64,000 nt of DNA from positions 2,914,001-2,978,000 of the forward strand of contig JARGXX010000095.1 of NCBI GenBank assembly GCA_030374765.1, read 5' to 3'. Of the stretch, positions 23,058-34,136 are shown piece after piece (positions within the stretch are counted from its first letter, which is position 1; every line of letters begins with the position of its first letter). The notes below the pieces were generated by a model. The model had not been told where the DNA came from. It did no database searches and was given only the letters and a program-made list of their open reading frames with translations. Position numbers and translations under genes: made by a program. This stretch comes from Agarophyton chilense. Taxonomy: Eukaryota > Rhodophyta > Florideophyceae > Gracilariales > Gracilariaceae.

Positions 23058-25328
23058 TCAGTTGTTAGGTGCCTTTGGATTTTCGTGTGCTCGTTTCGAA
23101 TGTGAAATCCGCGGTCGCATGTACCCACCGCTCCGATGCAATTTTCGCTGCGTCCTGTCACCCATGTTCTTAACATGTCTAATGTTTTCGGGCAGAGTCC
23201 CTTTTTTCGTCCTTAGAATAGACCCTCGAACGGTCTTGTACGATAGCTCCAGCATTTTTGGGATTGTTCCCTTAGGCCATTCATAGCAGGGAGGAATGGT
23301 CGTCATTTTGAACGGTGCACGATAAATCACTGGTCGATTGCGAACATCTTCAAACCTTTGCCCCGGCTTTTTCACTCTTGGATTCATGTACTGAACGTAG
23401 TCGTTCGGACGCGGTAGTCGCAATAGAATTGGTGAACCAAATACTGTTCTGTGCAGCTCTTCCGGGGTAAACTCAGACTTTGGAATGCGACTGATCTCCG
23501 TTACCATGTTCGCCACGTTCACATCATCGTTACCAATGAATATTTTCTTCAATACCACAGGATCATCATACATCCGTTGCAACGGAATTGGGAGAAGATG
23601 CTTCGCATGTTTCGGAAGAACAGCCATGGCAGCTTCATGTGGCAAAAGCGGCCGTGTACGTGAAATTGGCGCTTGATGAAGGAAGGGGTCCCCATCGTGG
23701 TTGCGAATGTACTTCAAAATTTCATTGATCGGAGGTCCGTATGGCTTTCCATACTGAAAGCTGTAGTGCCCGCAGTACCCATCTACGTACATTTGTAAGT
23801 TCCATAGCAGCGCTCGCACCCACCGGTTTGTATCATAAAACTTGTTCGAGTCACCAGAAAGCGCTATCAATGTTTGAATATGCTCCTGCTCTTCGTCAAA
23901 GTAGTCTTGGTCTTCTTCTGCTCCAATGTCATCTGAGTCAGAAACGCTCCCTTCAGATGTTGAATCGAGGCCCCCGCGCTTAAAAACGTCGTCCACGCGA
24001 TCCATAGGGATTCCATCTTCGTTTCCAGTATACACAATGTGCTCATCAACATCTGAATCCGAAATGGTCAAATAACCATGCTTCGATTTTGGTTGGTTGA
24101 TGGTAGGTGAAGTTCCTGGTCCTGCATTTTTCTCTTGCTCTGCATCCGCTATGGATGGCACGGGGACACCAATACTATCCATCAATGAGTAGAACATTGG
24201 CCAGTTCAGAGTTCTTCGCTCTGCATCCACGAGAGAATGCCCATGAAACGGGGGTAAGTCCCCACCTTTAGATACCAACTTCAAGCTTACATAACGACGC
24301 CACGTGCGTGAGAGAGAAATACCTCGAACTTTCGGGATATAGTCTGGACAGGACTCTAATGTTAGACCATGATGTTTGCGGGTTACGAAGAATATGAAAG
24401 GCGTTGTATCGAATGCTTTACATTAGGACTTACCGTTACCATTTAGAAGTGCTAGAAGCACAAAGTCGAGACGCACGCTGGAGGATTCGTTCGGAAAGAT
24501 ACGTTCAAAAGTTCGAGCAAGTTCCCATACACTGACGACATAACTCTGCCTCTTCCCTTTCGTCCCCGCAAAGTTGCGTAAATACACGAAGAAGTTTCGG
24601 ATTGGAATAGTAGTGAGCCCTTGAAGCACAATATCTGCATCGCCGCCTACGACGACGACAGAGTCTGTTGATGGAAATTTGCCGGTTCGACAATAGTCAA
24701 CCAATTTTAACTCGCCCTCACCAGGGACATCGGAGCCAGAGATACGAATTTCTACGTTGCGATACTTGCGATCATTTTGTAGACGGGAATAGGCCCAATA
24801 CTCGACTGAGTCGCGTACAAAATACAGAGTTTCGACGCCGGGAGTCATTTCCAAGGAATCAATTGACAGTTTCGCAAACTTTGGTTTTCGAAGCATGCCT
24901 TTCTCATCAATATAGTCAGATACATACTCTGTGCTTTTCTTACGACGGCGGCGGCGCTGGGTGTTTAGCTTCGCCAGGGGAGCTGGCCCGTCAAATGCGA
25001 AGAATACTGATTTTCTCGGGATGCAATTCTTTAGAATCTGGTCGAGCTCACGAAAGATAGCGGTGGCTAGTGTCTGTCTGGTAGTGGCACGTCGCAAGGC
25101 CTGATGCAGAATCTGATTTATGTCGAATGCGACTGACAAGCAATTATGAAGAAGAATAGACAGAAACAGTTAGAAAACTATACTGAGAGGTTTGATGTTT
25201 GCGTAAAACGAGCTGCTGAGATTAAACTCACCATGATCGTATACTTCTCCGAATTTGGCGCCTTGCTGCACTCTAACGACCTCTGGAAAATTGCCTAGAA
25301 ACCACTTTTGGAATCCAAAAATACCCAT
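23058..25328 (-). CDS. XRN-family 5'-3' exoribonuclease, short form, three exons
   Basis: 5'-phosphate-dependent exoribonuclease of the XRN/Rat1 family. Exons are 25232-25328, 24434-25132 and 23058-24343; introns of 99 nt (25133-25231, GTGAGT...CAG) and 90 nt (24344-24433, GTAAGT...CAG) are both classical and restore family sequence at each junction. The 693-aa product starts MGIFGFQKWF, like the MGVPxFxRW start of XRNs, which fixes the ATG at 25328. By eye all seven acidic metal ligands of XRN are kept: Asp36 (AFDINQILH), Asp80 (FDGPAPLAKLN), Glu171 and Glu173 (PGEGE), Asp197 and Asp199 (GGDADI), and Asp266 (GNDYIPKVR). The later WVRALLWNLQMYVDGYCGHY segment matches the second conserved region. 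It is shorter than XRN1 (over 1500 aa) or XRN2 (about 950) and rather divergent, with a long acidic linker and a basic C-terminal tail. Confidence 0.92.
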
Positions 25329-25887
25329 TTTGAGAGGTGAGCCAGCGTCAGCGAATGTAGGATCCAACAAAGACAAGAAGGGCGGGAGCGCCGCCAGTTA
25401 TGTGTTTTAGAGGCACTGACTCAGCAACGGGCGCGTGTGCAATCAGGACGGCATGGAAGCTGTTCAAGAACGATGTTTGGAAAGAAGAGTTCGTCGCAAC
25501 GCAAGAAAGCGTAGATTCGAATTGCCATTCGGAAGGACGACAAAAGTTGTGGGTGAAACGAAGTGCTGCGGAAGATGACAGCGACGATACAGCGGCCCGA
25601 AACTGGCAACCAAAGAAGGCTACAACGCTCTGGCACAATCGCCGCGAAAGCGTCGCTTGCTTGGTGGACAACACCAACTTATACAGGTTGCCACGTTTAA
25701 GCATTGTTTCAGCTTCCTGATCTACTTACCGCCGTCGACCATGGCGCTGTGGGTAGAGTGATTGTGTGCCCGAGTCGTCTCGCATTCCCCATTCTGGACG
25801 GTAGATTTCGCTGCCACTAACGATTGTCCACCATCGCAGAATCTTGCAATTTACCTATTCTAAAGTAAACCCCAGTCCATTCCAAGC
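25329..25887. promoter_or_regulatory. Divergent upstream region of XRN and RPS2
   Basis: 559 bp between divergent start codons. Overlapping frames exist on both strands (25400-25720 plus, 25348-25704 minus) but neither resembles a known protein, and both could be chance openness in GC-balanced promoter DNA. A pyrimidine-rich stretch just before the RPS2 ATG would suit a ribosomal-protein leader. Confidence 0.4.
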
Positions 25888-26682
25888 ATGGCTGAATCTG
25901 GTAGGGGTGGGCATCCTGGTGGGTTTGGGCGCGGCGGCGAACGGGGTCGCGGACGAGATCGCGGCCGCGGCCGTGGCCGCGGCCGCCGTCAGGAGGAAGA
26001 GAAAGAATGGATTCCAATGACAAAGCTCGGACGTTTGGTAAAAGAAGGTCACATCCGATCTCTTGAGGAGATCTTCTTGTTCTCTATACCAGTCAAGGAA
26101 CATCAGATCATTGAAACACTGCTCTCTGGCCTCCAGGATGAAGTTCTCAAGATTATGGCTGTGCAGAAGCAGACTCGTGCGGGGCAACGTACTCGCTTCA
26201 AGGCTTTTGTCGTCGTGGGCGACTCCAAGGGTCACGTGGGTCTTGGCGTTAAATCGGCAAAGGAAGTTGCAACCGCCATTCGCGGGGCAATAGTTAACTC
26301 CAAACTGAACATTGTTCCAGTTCGTCGTGGTTATTGGGGAGCAGCAATCGATCAGCCTCACACCGTTCCGTGTAAGGTAACCGGAAAGTGTGGCTCTGTC
26401 AGTGTCAGACTTGTTCCAGCTCCGCGTGGCACTGGTCTTGTCGCTGCTCGGGTTCCAAAGAAGTTGTTGCAAATGGCTGGTCTAGAGGATTGTTTCTCCT
26501 CTTCTACAGGACATACTCGCACGCTTGGGAACTTTGCGAAGGCGACCTTTTACGCTATTGCGCAGACATACGCGTACCTATCCCCAGAGTTCTGGAGAGA
26601 GACTCGATTTGCTAAGAATCCGTTTCAAGTCTACTCGGAGATGCTATCAAAGGCGGCGCCAGTTCCTACAATTGGCGCCTAA
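25888..26682 (+). CDS. RPS2: 40S ribosomal protein S2 (uS5)
   Basis: Component of the small ribosomal subunit near the mRNA entry channel. The 264-aa protein starts [17 protein letters not shown], with an RGG/RG-rich tail (about 5-33) typical of eukaryotic RPS2 and often arginine-methylated. The S5 N-terminal dsRBD-like domain covers about 75-145 ([36 protein letters not shown]), followed by the S5 C-terminal domain at about 160-225 ([20 protein letters not shown]). Length and order match the family. Single exon; the ATG at 25888 fits the conserved N-terminus. Confidence 0.98.
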   Translation: MAESGRGGHPGGFGRGGERGRGRDRGRGRGRGRRQEEEKEWIPMTKLGRLVKEGHIRSLEEIFLFSIPVKEHQIIETLLSGLQDEVLKIMAVQKQTRAGQRTRFKAFVVVGDSKGHVGLGVKSAKEVATAIRGAIVNSKLNIVPVRRGYWGAAIDQPHTVPCKVTGKCGSVSVRLVPAPRGTGLVAARVPKKLLQMAGLEDCFSSSTGHTRTLGNFAKATFYAIAQTYAYLSPEFWRETRFAKNPFQVYSEMLSKAAPVPTIGA

Positions 26683-26893
26683 TTGTGTTAAGGCTTGTTA
26701 AACAGAGAGGTAAACGTGAAAAGACCCTTCTCGAACGAACTTCATAGCTCTTGTTCGGGGTGTTCTCGCACTCCATCTTGCTGGTAGCAAACTAGCTAGA
26801 TACTCCACGTATAAAGTGTAGTCAATGATACTGTAGGTGATGTGATATGTATACCTGAGGAAATGAAACCTCGCTTGATTTGAATTGCTGACG
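26683..26893. terminator. Convergent 3' region of RPS2 and RPB7
   Basis: 211 bp between converging stop codons, AT-rich, no ORF of interest. It should contain the 3' ends of both mRNAs. Confidence 0.4.
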
Positions 26894-27421
26894 CTAATCA
26901 AGTCTGCCCAGATATGGATCTTGTATTGTCGCGGTAGCGGAAATCTCCGTGGCTTCAATCTTGAGTCCAATGATGCGAAGTCTCACAGACGTATTCTTTC
27001 TTATATCATCTTCAGGTTCACTCCCTTTCCACATCGGTTCGTTAGATTCTTCATACTTGTATGCCATGTCAGCTGGTATTGAGTAATGTGACACGAAAAC
27101 AGTGAGCGGTCCGCATTCAGCAAAAAAGCCGTGTTCTGTTACTTTCGTAACAACACTATCCAGCACCTCCCCTTTAAAAGGGCGGAATACCACTGCTTGA
27201 TACGCAAGTGGAAAAATTGCAAACCCCGTGCTTTCGTCTAACTCCGCCACGGGTATGTCTCCTTCAACTTTCAGGACGGCCACAATGAAACCGAACCTTC
27301 CAGCAAATGTGCCTTCCACTTCTATCATAAGCCGCTTTGTAAGTATTTCCTGTAAACTAGCCCCGAAGAACTTTGGATGGATCTGTACGCGGCGATTGAG
27401 AACGAGAACAAAGAATGGCAT
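26894..27421 (-). CDS. POLR2G: RNA polymerase II subunit RPB7
   Basis: Stalk subunit that pairs with RPB4 on RNA polymerase II. The 175-aa length matches the family (about 172). The N-terminal RNP-like domain (1-78) shows HPKFFGASLQEILTKRL and VEGTFAGRFGFIVAVL, and the OB/S1 domain (80-165) shows FRPFKGEVLDSVVTKVTEHG, then FVSHYSIPADM. The protein ends DPYLGRLD, as in RPB7s (DDYLGLxS). The FRPFKGEV and HPxxFG signatures favour RPB7 over the Pol I, III and archaeal homologues. Single exon. Confidence 0.96.
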   Translation of the reverse strand: MPFFVLVLNRRVQIHPKFFGASLQEILTKRLMIEVEGTFAGRFGFIVAVLKVEGDIPVAELDESTGFAIFPLAYQAVVFRPFKGEVLDSVVTKVTEHGFFAECGPLTVFVSHYSIPADMAYKYEESNEPMWKGSEPEDDIRKNTSVRLRIIGLKIEATEISATATIQDPYLGRLD

Positions 27422-27910
27422 TTCCTAATAGTTCGATGAAGAGTTGAATCCCTCTACTTAACTGCGAATACTTGTTAATCCGTGGCGGGAATCGAGACTG
27501 AAGTGAGCCTGATAAATAATACACCGAGCATTGCCGCGTTCTCTCAACGGACGTATGTCAAGATCAACGAAGGTCAGAACATCATAATTTTCGTCTTGTT
27601 TTGAGTCTAAAACTTCAAAAATATGTTAAATGTTTATAGTCAGTTAATTAATTAATTGATTTTACAATGTACAGCCATGAGGGGATGATTTGCCTTCATT
27701 CCCTTGCTTTTAATTGCAACAAGATAGATGATCGACGCTCTATCACACGAGGAACGTCATACTTGCTTCTCGTACGAATGAAAGCCCGCTTGAACGACTG
27801 CAACAACCAAGGATCGCTTAGATATCACAATCGGTGCACTGCGATGAATTACGAAGAGCTAAAATAGAAAAAGCCTTTCAAAGTGATACTCTTCTGTGTG
27901 AACATGTATT
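27422..27910. other. Intergenic, RPB7 upstream and SF3B3 downstream region
   Basis: 489 bp, AT-rich, holding the RPB7 promoter and the SF3B3 3' end. A short plus-strand frame at 27667-27867 has no recognisable content. Confidence 0.4.
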
Positions 27911-30900
27911 TCAGCCAATCCAACTTTCCCGCAGCTCTTCAACTCTTCTCATTACTTCCGACACGGATTGACCAATAACGTTGCAACACTTTAGAACGTC
28001 GTCGTGCGGTAGAACTCCCAGCATCTCACACAAGTCCCCATCAACAACGTTTTTCAGGGCATAGAATGAAGACCGATAGGCCAGATGATCTCTTCCGCAA
28101 ATGGTACGATACCGTCCGCGCATTTCATGTTCCACCAGACGCACGAATTCGGCTTCATTCCACGCAGCTATCGGGATCAAAACTCCAACAGCACCATCCA
28201 TGGTAGCATAAATGATTGCGTCTTGCTGTTCTTCGTCGTCACCTTGTGGTCCTATCTCTAGCGCTGTTCGTCCGTTGACGCGACCAAGAGTGAGACTAAC
28301 TACTATTGCCCCAACGTGAATGCATGCCTCGACACTCAATTGATGAAGGCCTCTCATGGAACCCCCAATACCGGCCCCTTTCTCTAATGCCACTACTCCC
28401 ATAAGTTCTTCTGTCTCCGAGGCGAGTTCCGATGGCAGGCGAAGAACAAATATGTTGCCAAACTTGTCGCTTCCGCAAACTGTGCTGTAGTCGAGTGCTA
28501 CAAGGCTAACGATCCATCTGGAAATTGCATCTTTGGCGATGCAAACAAATCGCCCTCCTTGTCGTGCTATATCAATTATATTGTAGTCAACTCCTCTTCC
28601 CAATCCATTACCGACTACGTACTTGAACAACGCTACAGATTCCTGGATATCTCCCACAAAAATCCGGTCTCCCCCGCTAACCGCTATAGCACTGACTTTG
28701 TTTCGAACCGCTTGTTTACATTCTCCCTTCCTTAACAGCTTTCGCTTACCCAAGTCGAAAAGACGAATGGCTCTACCGATACCGACCAGTACCATGTCTC
28801 GAAAAGCTGCAACTGCGTATGAGGGCTCTTCGATTAAAGTCTCGTGGAGAAAAACAGACCTTCTTGTCTTTTTGTCGATACTATACACCCGAAGTGCTCC
28901 GTGAGGCTTTGTCTCCTGTAGCGGTAATTTTTTTGAATCATCAGTAACCCTTGGACTCGTTCCTGATGGAACGAAGTTCTTCGCAACGCTTACGATTAGG
29001 AAACAAAGTGTTTCTTCACTTTTTTCACCTCCTCTCAGTCCCTTGCTTATACAAGAGCAGAGAATACTCTCGTCATTGTCTTTGAGGTTGATAACATCAA
29101 CATCTTTGCAGGCAGCAGATCCTTCACTTTGAAATAGATTCGTTGCGTCAGGTTCATCTTCTTGTTGCTCGGCCTCATCGCTAAGCATGGGATTCTCGTC
29201 ATCAGCAAACAATCTTGAAATCCGTAACCGTGAAAACCAAACACCCGGTTTTCCAGGTGTAGTGAGATTGATGCGATCTTTTTCGATCATGAGTTCTGAA
29301 TCTATTTGGAAGTCATCATTGTTTGAGGTGCTCCTGATAAACTTCATCGAAAGCTTCCGACGATGATCCGTCTCGATTATACCAACTAAGCTTGGCGAGG
29401 AAGGTTTACTAAAACTCCCGTTCGTCAGGCCCTGATTCCTGGGTCCTCCAGCAGCATTTTCAACTGTTATAAGCTTTCTGGGTGTCCCTAGAGTTCGCGT
29501 TCGTGAGATCTGAAACGAAGAGCCTATAATGGTTGAAACTGGCACACATGGCTGTGGGGTCTTAGCAGATAACTGTCCGGAAGACGTGACTGCATGTTGT
29601 AAATCAATACAAAGAAGATGTAACTGTGATCCGTTCGCCGCCACAAACCCATCCGGCGATTGTTCGGAAGAAAATGCAGTGGCATTCTCAAAAGCACCGA
29701 TGCACATTTGTGACAGAACTAGGCGGCTTCCTTGCCGGAAAAGTAGCCATGGTCTACTTCCTATGATCAAACAAGTTGGTATGCCTGCGAGTCTAGCAGG
29801 TCGCACACACACTGGGTCAGGTCCGAGAAAGCTGCTTCTCTTCCCAGACATGGCACCTGTTAAAGAATCAACATTAAGTCTGATCATTGCACCATGTTTA
29901 GTTCCAATGAGAAGGGTAAGCATCGGTTCGTAAGTTGTCAGCGCCGTATCTGGTTTTCGAGTACCAGCAATGGTTGTAGATTCAATACACCCAAAGTCGA
30001 CTAGAGCCAAGCTTTCGACAATAGCGGGAGCGATATGCAGTCCAAGCGATTGAACTTTTCCATTCGTTTGCACTTGGTACAGTCGGACTCTGTTGGAACC
30101 ACCACCCGCGACAGCAAAGATCGAAGCTTTGGCCCTTCCGATTGTTGCATCCGCGATTGTCAGTACTGGCACTCTATCATCTTCTCCAGCTCCATGCGTC
30201 ACGAACTCGTTTCCACCTACCGGCTGCAGAGCCCCTGCAATCTTGTCCATCTCGAGCAAGAGATCATTGGCACTGTCGACTTCAAAATAGACAAGCGTTC
30301 CCGATGAGAGAATTACGACAAGCTGATTGCGATTGCAGCAACCGGCGGTTATTCGTGAGGGCACAGGTGGCTTCCATTCTGTAGCATCATTCGCCCTTCC
30401 CCCATGGACATATCTTAAACCGTGTTTGTGAACCTGAACGAGGGATGACAAACCCATTTGGGCTGCACACAGGGTGGTATCATTGAGTTCGAACCCTGAT
30501 TCAGATGTTTCTTCAACCTTTGCCTCTCCTACCGCAAGAACTTTGGTACGTTTTTCGAAGGAAATAACGATGAACTCGTCGTATAACGCTTCTGAGCTCT
30601 TCTTGAATGCGTATAAGTCGGAAATCTGACCTCCCATGTTGAGTGGATCTGACATTGGAAGTATTCCGATACCTCGTCGCACTAAACGAACGAACCCGGC
30701 TGACCATGCCCCGGTCGCAAGAAGCAAGGCAGCTTCACCGGATGGCAATGTAATGGATGTATGTGAAAGTAGAGGCGAAAAAGAGTCCATAGACGCTACT
30801 AACAACAAAAACTCAAGTCGGGCCTTCGGTGTGTACTGTAGATCTGATGTTCTGGAGAGAGAAACGTTTCCATTCTTCAAGTCACATAAATCCACATCCA

Positions 30901-32053
30901 TGATACCCGTGGCCGAGAAACGCGCACTTGCCTGACCTGGATTCTGTTGCGGAACATCAAGCGTTTTGAATTGAAGTAAGAGGGAATCCGATCCCTCCAT
31001 AGCGAGGAACATAAAGCCTGATCGAAAAATGCAAAGGCCAACAGCCGGCGTTGGCAAAGAATCAAAGTAAGCCAGTTTCAGGACCGTCGCCCCTCCCACT
31101 GCTTTCCATTCAATGTCAGCCTTGATGAGATCTCCTTGTTCTGTACATAGGAGAAAGAAGAAGTCATTGCTCTTTCGGTCTTGATACATTGTGCCTGAAA
31201 TTACCATTGTTCCAGAAGGATTGTATTGGCGATAAGGAAGCCGTACTTCCAGAGTGTACGGAGCGTTCTTACTTACTAAATTTCCCTCTTCATTTTCTTC
31301 CAATAGATTGCGATATGTAACGTAGTCTTCACTGCATACCAGAATTCCTCCAGGACCATCATCACCGCCCGGCACCGTAAGCATCACATAGGAAGAATCT
31401 CGGACTTCTGACTGGTGCTTTCGAACGAGGGTGTTGAGACCGAGATCCAGTTCGTAGTAAACCAACATTTTCTTGGCGTCCGATGAATACGAACGTTCGA
31501 GAGACGCAAACACAGGATTCTCATAGCCAACGTCGACGGCGACGGTGTTGTAAGTAACGATACCGGATTTTTGATGGGACAGTGGGGAGGAAACGGTTAC
31601 ACGGTCTTCTGCATCCCTATTAAACACATAGCAAAACTTTTGACGTTCCAAAGAGCTGATCATGCAAGCGCGCCCCTGCGGTTCGACGGCGAGATGATGT
31701 GAAGGCACACATCTTCGAATTCCGGTTCTCCCAAACGGCTCGCAATGAAGTGGCGTAAACGTACGGGTGGCAATATCGGCTTTCAACACAGTAAGATTGC
31801 CAGAATCGGACAAAAGAATAATATGGTCTCGACGAGTTGCGGGCAGTCTGAAAGCGCTTAATTGAGTTATTTGACAAAACGTTTCGAGACGAAAGAGAGG
31901 TTCTAGTTGCGATTGCTTTGGATGCAGACGGTAGAGATGTAGCGTGGATGAAGAAGCTGTGACTAACTCTTGTTGTCGAGGCGCCGTGAAAGAGCCTTGT
32001 ATGAGATGATGGACGACCGTGGATGGGATAGCAGTCAAATGATAAAGCTTCAT
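27911..32053 (-). CDS. SF3B3: Splicing factor 3b subunit 3 (SF3b130)
   Basis: WD-like beta-propeller scaffold of the SF3b complex in the U2 snRNP, homologous to CPSF160 and DDB1. The 1380-aa product is read from the ATG at 32053 (MKLYHLTAIPSTVVHHLIQG), which aligns with the start of human SF3B3 (MFLYNLTLQ...); 83 further upstream codons are open but do not resemble the family. Matching segments along the length include VEPQGRACMISSLE, YELDLGLNTLVRK, VPGGDDGPGGILVCSEDYVTYRN, DLGKRKLLRK, VCGSDKFGNIFVLRLP, and near the end CGRDHLAYRSSF and NVVDGDLCE. It is about 160 residues longer than human SF3B3 (1217); the additions lie in polar loops, for instance around the acidic DDENPMLSDEAEQQEDEPDA stretch. 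No intron. Confidence 0.96.
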   Translation of the reverse strand: MKLYHLTAIPSTVVHHLIQGSFTAPRQQELVTASSSTLHLYRLHPKQSQLEPLFRLETFCQITQLSAFRLPATRRDHIILLSDSGNLTVLKADIATRTFTPLHCEPFGRTGIRRCVPSHHLAVEPQGRACMISSLERQKFCYVFNRDAEDRVTVSSPLSHQKSGIVTYNTVAVDVGYENPVFASLERSYSSDAKKMLVYYELDLGLNTLVRKHQSEVRDSSYVMLTVPGGDDGPGGILVCSEDYVTYRNLLEENEEGNLVSKNAPYTLEVRLPYRQYNPSGTMVISGTMYQDRKSNDFFFLLCTEQGDLIKADIEWKAVGGATVLKLAYFDSLPTPAVGLCIFRSGFMFLAMEGSDSLLLQFKTLDVPQQNPGQASARFSATGIMDVDLCDLKNGNVSLSRTSDLQYTPKARLEFLLLVASMDSFSPLLSHTSITLPSGEAALLLATGAWSAGFVRLVRRGIGILPMSDPLNMGGQISDLYAFKKSSEALYDEFIVISFEKRTKVLAVGEAKVEETSESGFELNDTTLCAAQMGLSSLVQVHKHGLRYVHGGRANDATEWKPPVPSRITAGCCNRNQLVVILSSGTLVYFEVDSANDLLLEMDKIAGALQPVGGNEFVTHGAGEDDRVPVLTIADATIGRAKASIFAVAGGGSNRVRLYQVQTNGKVQSLGLHIAPAIVESLALVDFGCIESTTIAGTRKPDTALTTYEPMLTLLIGTKHGAMIRLNVDSLTGAMSGKRSSFLGPDPVCVRPARLAGIPTCLIIGSRPWLLFRQGSRLVLSQMCIGAFENATAFSSEQSPDGFVAANGSQLHLLCIDLQHAVTSSGQLSAKTPQPCVPVSTIIGSSFQISRTRTLGTPRKLITVENAAGGPRNQGLTNGSFSKPSSPSLVGIIETDHRRKLSMKFIRSTSNNDDFQIDSELMIEKDRINLTTPGKPGVWFSRLRISRLFADDENPMLSDEAEQQEDEPDATNLFQSEGSAACKDVDVINLKDNDESILCSCISKGLRGGEKSEETLCFLIVSVAKNFVPSGTSPRVTDDSKKLPLQETKPHGALRVYSIDKKTRRSVFLHETLIEEPSYAVAAFRDMVLVGIGRAIRLFDLGKRKLLRKGECKQAVRNKVSAIAVSGGDRIFVGDIQESVALFKYVVGNGLGRGVDYNIIDIARQGGRFVCIAKDAISRWIVSLVALDYSTVCGSDKFGNIFVLRLPSELASETEELMGVVALEKGAGIGGSMRGLHQLSVEACIHVGAIVVSLTLGRVNGRTALEIGPQGDDEEQQDAIIYATMDGAVGVLIPIAAWNEAEFVRLVEHEMRGRYRTICGRDHLAYRSSFYALKNVVDGDLCEMLGVLPHDDVLKCCNVIGQSVSEVMRRVEELRESWIG

Positions 32054-34136
32054 CGCTCCAAAAGCACATACGACGCTGGGGCGCTGCGTCTCTCGCTCCA
32101 AATGTCTTGGTCTATGGTACAATCTTGTCGGCGGAGCTGCTAGACATGTCAGCGTGCAACGACCTGGCCTCGGACTTGATCCGGAGTGGTCGAAGGTCCA
32201 GATCCCACGACTCGCCAGACCACATGCCCAATTCATCCCTTGCAACGTGGACGTGCCATGTGAACTTCTGGAGGGCACAACCACCGCTCCAGCATCAGAC
32301 AATTTGCACGAAAGGTCCGCAAATGCTCAATTGTTTGTCCGAACTTTTTTGTTCTGCAGCAAAATCGCAAGTTTCTTCTAGCTAGATGGGGGTGCATTTC
32401 CCATTGGTTGAACGTAGATACGTGGGCGAGGCGCTTGCTTTTCCATTAGAGTTGCTCTGAACGTCGCTACTGGAAAACATCCACATCTTCTCTCGAGAGT
32501 CGATCCAATGTGTATTGTTTTGTTTCTGATTGCATTGACGTAGTCACAGGCGGTTCCAGCTCGCCCAAAGTTTCGGGAACACTTTCTGTCGATATCTTGC
32601 TACTGACATTGCGATTGGAAAACTATAATTTTTCAAACAAAAGGGTCAAACATATGTTTTCCTGCTCTCTGCCACTCTTACGCAAACCACTCGCAACGAA
32701 AAAACTCAGACTCCGTATTTCCTCACGGATACAAGACAAACGAAAGAGCGTACTATCGCTTTCTTCTTTGTTATATGTTGATGCATTTTTCGGCCTACAT
32801 ACGTTTACAACACTAGAGTAGGTCGAACTAACTTCATCGGACAGTGTTGATTTGTTCATACTTTGAAGACATTCTGCGAAATATCATCATCAACTGTACA
32901 AGGAACGTTTTTAGAAGCTTTCAGTTCTGTACACCCGCTTATCGCTTCAAAATTGCATACTAATATCGTTGTTGTGTACGTATACAGAGAGAAAGATTAG
33001 TGGTTGGGGCCCTCGTAGCTTTATATGGAAAATAATATGCAGTTGTTTCTCACGGGATTCTGTATTTCAAAAACTGGAACCTTCAAGTCATAGGTACCCT
33101 TGTACAATATCTGGTTTTTAAAATGCTGGAAACTATATACGTTGTAGCGCATGCTGTTGCGGAAGGGCGTGCCATATCGAGAAAGAGCACCAAACGTTGT
33201 TGGCTCTCTTATATCGTGGTCACTCTTGGGTCCTTGCTCTTGGGAACATCCTGTGGCTTTCTTCCACTAATCCTGACAACGATCTTTCATACGCTGGTTC
33301 TAATGGAATGGTTTACTCGAAACCACTCGACACCAGGGGCAAGACAAACACGACATGTACCTTGGCTTCCACATCTTTTCCTTAACCGCGAAAGTCCTCT
33401 TCCAAGTGTTCCACATCTGAGGCATATTTTGCAGGTTCACGGTTTTACATGACTGAGCTTTCCGGGATTTTCACTTGTAAACTATTCATTGCTCTGGTTT
33501 GTATCCAAATGAGCTCGATTTCTGTTTTTGAAAATGTAAGAAGTCTAGAGCCAAAACATAGACCAAATATGTTCTTTCTCGTTTGGGCTTGTCAGATCGA
33601 AAGACAAAATTCTAATTTCAAAGAAAATGTTCCAAAGATCGTACCGCTCTACCTCATTGTTCAGTCAGACTTAGCAGACTTTCCAGTCACGGGTTATCCC
33701 ATAAAATACAAGCTAATAGATTTCTGAATTCCATGTTATTATATCGTGTGGACTACGTTCCGCCAGTTCCTTTGCGTATGCCTGTGTGGGAGTTCAGATC
33801 TTTCATTTTTCATCAAGCTCCAGCCACGTACCGTTCCAGGAAGTTCAAAACATGGCAGCATTCAGAAATTTTCCGTACTGGGACAAAGATTGCACGTGTA
33901 TCTGGAACCAAAAAGTAGACTACCACGAGGTGATCTGTCCTAATGATTCTCTATAAAAGCCTGCAACTGCAAAGAATTTTGAACTCGTTGGCAATCCTTT
34001 GCGAAAATCAACAGAGCGTTGAAAAAAGCTCCCGCAGTACTTTAGGGTAAATGATACAAGACTATCCTGTGTTCTTTTTGAACTGCGCTCTATCATTTGA
34101 GTTTCTCTCTAGTCTGGGAATTTTTTCGTCAAAACC
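32054..34136. other. Intergenic region between SF3B3 and alpha-kinase-like gene
   Basis: About 2.1 kb with the SF3B3 promoter and the promoter of the gene at 34137. Short frames at 33123-33452 and 33197-33385 look hydrophobic and pseudo-coding but match nothing I know. No RNA gene was found. Confidence 0.4.

Noticed and set aside
25348-25720. Opposing ORFs between XRN and RPS2
   Set aside because: Both strands open, neither resembles a known protein; more likely divergent promoter DNA.
32110-32240. tRNA-like fragment (GGTCCAGATCCCAC resembling a T-arm)
   Set aside because: No acceptor stem, D-arm and anticodon arm could be paired around it.
32054-32302. 83-codon extension upstream of SF3B3
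   Set aside because: The family starts at the MKLYHLT-like sequence encoded from 32053; the extension has no similarity to SF3B3.
33123-33452. Possible membrane-protein ORF before the alpha-kinase-like gene
   Set aside because: Hydrophobic only in part, overlaps another open frame, no conserved motif and no splice sites linking it to 34137.
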